Assembly (NCBI RefSeq): GCF_000003815.2
Contig: NC_049981.1
Coordinates: forward strand, 32,412,210-32,448,864
Length of the DNA stretch: 36,655 nt
Direction: 5' to 3'
Source: Branchiostoma floridae
Taxonomy: Eukaryota > Chordata > Leptocardii > Amphioxiformes > Branchiostomatidae
A model generated the notes under the pieces. That model was not told the origin of the DNA. It saw nothing but the letters and a program-made list of their open reading frames with translations, and made no database searches. Position numbers and translations under genes: made by a program. Positions 35,570-36,655 of the stretch are shown here, piece by piece (position 1 is the first letter of the stretch; every line of letters starts with the position of its first letter).

Positions 35570-36655
35570 GCATGAGGTTTCTCACAAGTGTGCTGCTTTT
35601 CTACCCGTGGAGTACGTACATTGTAGTCTCACTGGTCACACTTGTGTGATTTCTCCCCGGCATGAATCCTCATATGACTTGATAGTGCAGACCTGTAGAC
35701 TGTTCTGTAGACACTTCCCACACATGTAGGGCTTCTCACCGGTATGTTTCACCATATGGGTTTTCAAGGCTTGTTTATAAGCTGTGCAGTAGTCACACTG
35801 ATCACACTTGTAGGGTTTCTCACCGGTGTGTATAGCCATGTGTTTTTTTCCAGTCTTGTCTCCAAGCTGTGCAATAGTTACACTGGTCACATCTGTATGG
35901 CTTCTCCCCTGTGTGTATCTTGATATGTTTTGATAGGGCAGATTTGTAAGCTGTCCTGTACTCACACTCCCCACACATGTAGGGTTTCTCACCGTGGTGT
36001 TTCACCTTGTGCATGTCCAAGTCCCTTTTCCTAGCTGTGCAGTAGTCACACTGGTCACATTTGTACGGTTTCTCTCCTGTATGTGTTCTCATATGACTTG
36101 AAAAGACACTTATGTCTCCTGTCTTAAACCCGCACTGGTCACAAATGTAAGGTTTCTCATCGCTGTGTTTAGCCATGTGTCTGTCCCAGTGTTCTTTCCT
36201 AGCTGTGCAGTAGTCACACTGGTCACACTTATAGGGTTTCTTACCAGTGTGCATAGCCATGTGCATGTCCAAGGTCCTTTTTTGGATTGCACAGTAACCA
36301 CATCGGTCACACATGAAGGGTCTCTCACCAGTGTGTTTAGCCATGACATGTCTGTCCAAGTTCGTTTTTTGGGATGTGCAGTAGCCACATCGGTCACACA
36401 TGTAGGGTTTATCACCAGTATGTTTAGCCATAATATGGGTTGTCAAGGCTTGTTTATAAGCCGTGAGGTAGCCACACCAGTCACACTCGTAGGGTTTTTC
36501 ACCAGTGTGCTTAACCATATGGGTTTTCAATGCTTGTTTATACGCTGTGCAGTAGTCACATTGGTCACATTTGTAGCGTTTTTCACCAGTGTGTTTAGCC
36601 ACATGCCTGTTCAAGGTTTGTTTATAAGCTGTGCAGTAGTCACACTGGTCGCATT
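35570..36655 (-). CDS. Poly-C2H2 zinc-finger gene, 5' end outside window, 3' end decayed
   Basis: The minus-strand frame is open from the window edge to a stop at 35820. It reads fingers of the form CDQCDYCTAYKQALKTHMVKH joined by HTGEKPY linkers. Ten finger starts are seen to 35820, two more (11 and 12) in other frames below it, and a remnant of a thirteenth. The aromatic residue sits two places after the second Cys (C-x2-C-x-Y), as in CTCF- or REST-type fingers. Most fingers have an extra Cys (DYC). Fingers 2 and 11 are identical over about 27 residues, implying recent duplication or conversion. Expected role is nuclear sequence-specific DNA binding. As it stands the product would end inside finger 10 because of a frameshift at 35843-35849. 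No effector domain is visible; N-terminal exons lie beyond the window. Confidence 0.9.

Overview
The window looks like animal nuclear genomic DNA from a draft assembly. It has three 100-N gap fillers, long introns with canonical GT/AG junctions, many microsatellites, dense MITE-like inverted-repeat elements and LINE 3' fragments. An extracellular mosaic gene (SRCR, kringle, LDLa, PAN) next to a C2H2 zinc-finger array, with this repeat flora, suggests an invertebrate deuterostome, most likely a lancelet (Branchiostoma). The organism is my inference; nothing in the sequence names it.

Layout. Positions 1-7050 hold no gene I can support: tandem duplications, a 62-bp minisatellite, a (GA)n tract and a three-copy ~150-bp repeat. 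From about 7.1 to 34.0 kb the plus strand carries one multi-exon gene. I rebuilt it from splice sites, reading phase and domain signatures: signal peptide (7716-7796), short linker exon (20312-20387), a basic coiled-coil-like exon (25638-25875), a two-exon group-A SRCR domain (26330-26464 and 26929-27139), kringle 1 (27774-27882 running into a gap, then 28674-28800), kringle 2 (30120-30336, last part missing), a two-exon LDL-receptor class A module (31524-31599, 32266-32336) and a two-exon PAN/apple domain (33073-33247, 33931-34013). All visible junctions agree in phase. No catalytic domain is visible; the gene may continue beyond the window. Introns 1 (12.5 kb) and 2 (5.3 kb) are filled with transposon-derived repeats. 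From 35.57 kb to the window end the minus strand carries an array of at least twelve C2H2 fingers whose 3' end has accumulated lesions.

Most notable: (a) an 87-bp tandem array in the intron before kringle 2, each unit repeating the splice acceptor plus the first ~29 nt of that exon, so the true exon start is the last of about ten near-identical acceptors; (b) a perfect 32-bp tandem duplication inside the second SRCR exon that breaks an otherwise intact frame; (c) a 3'-decaying zinc-finger array with a homopolymer frameshift, a 2-nt loss and a Cys-to-stop change; (d) phase-1 introns at all four domain borders from SRCR to PAN, the classic mark of exon shuffling.
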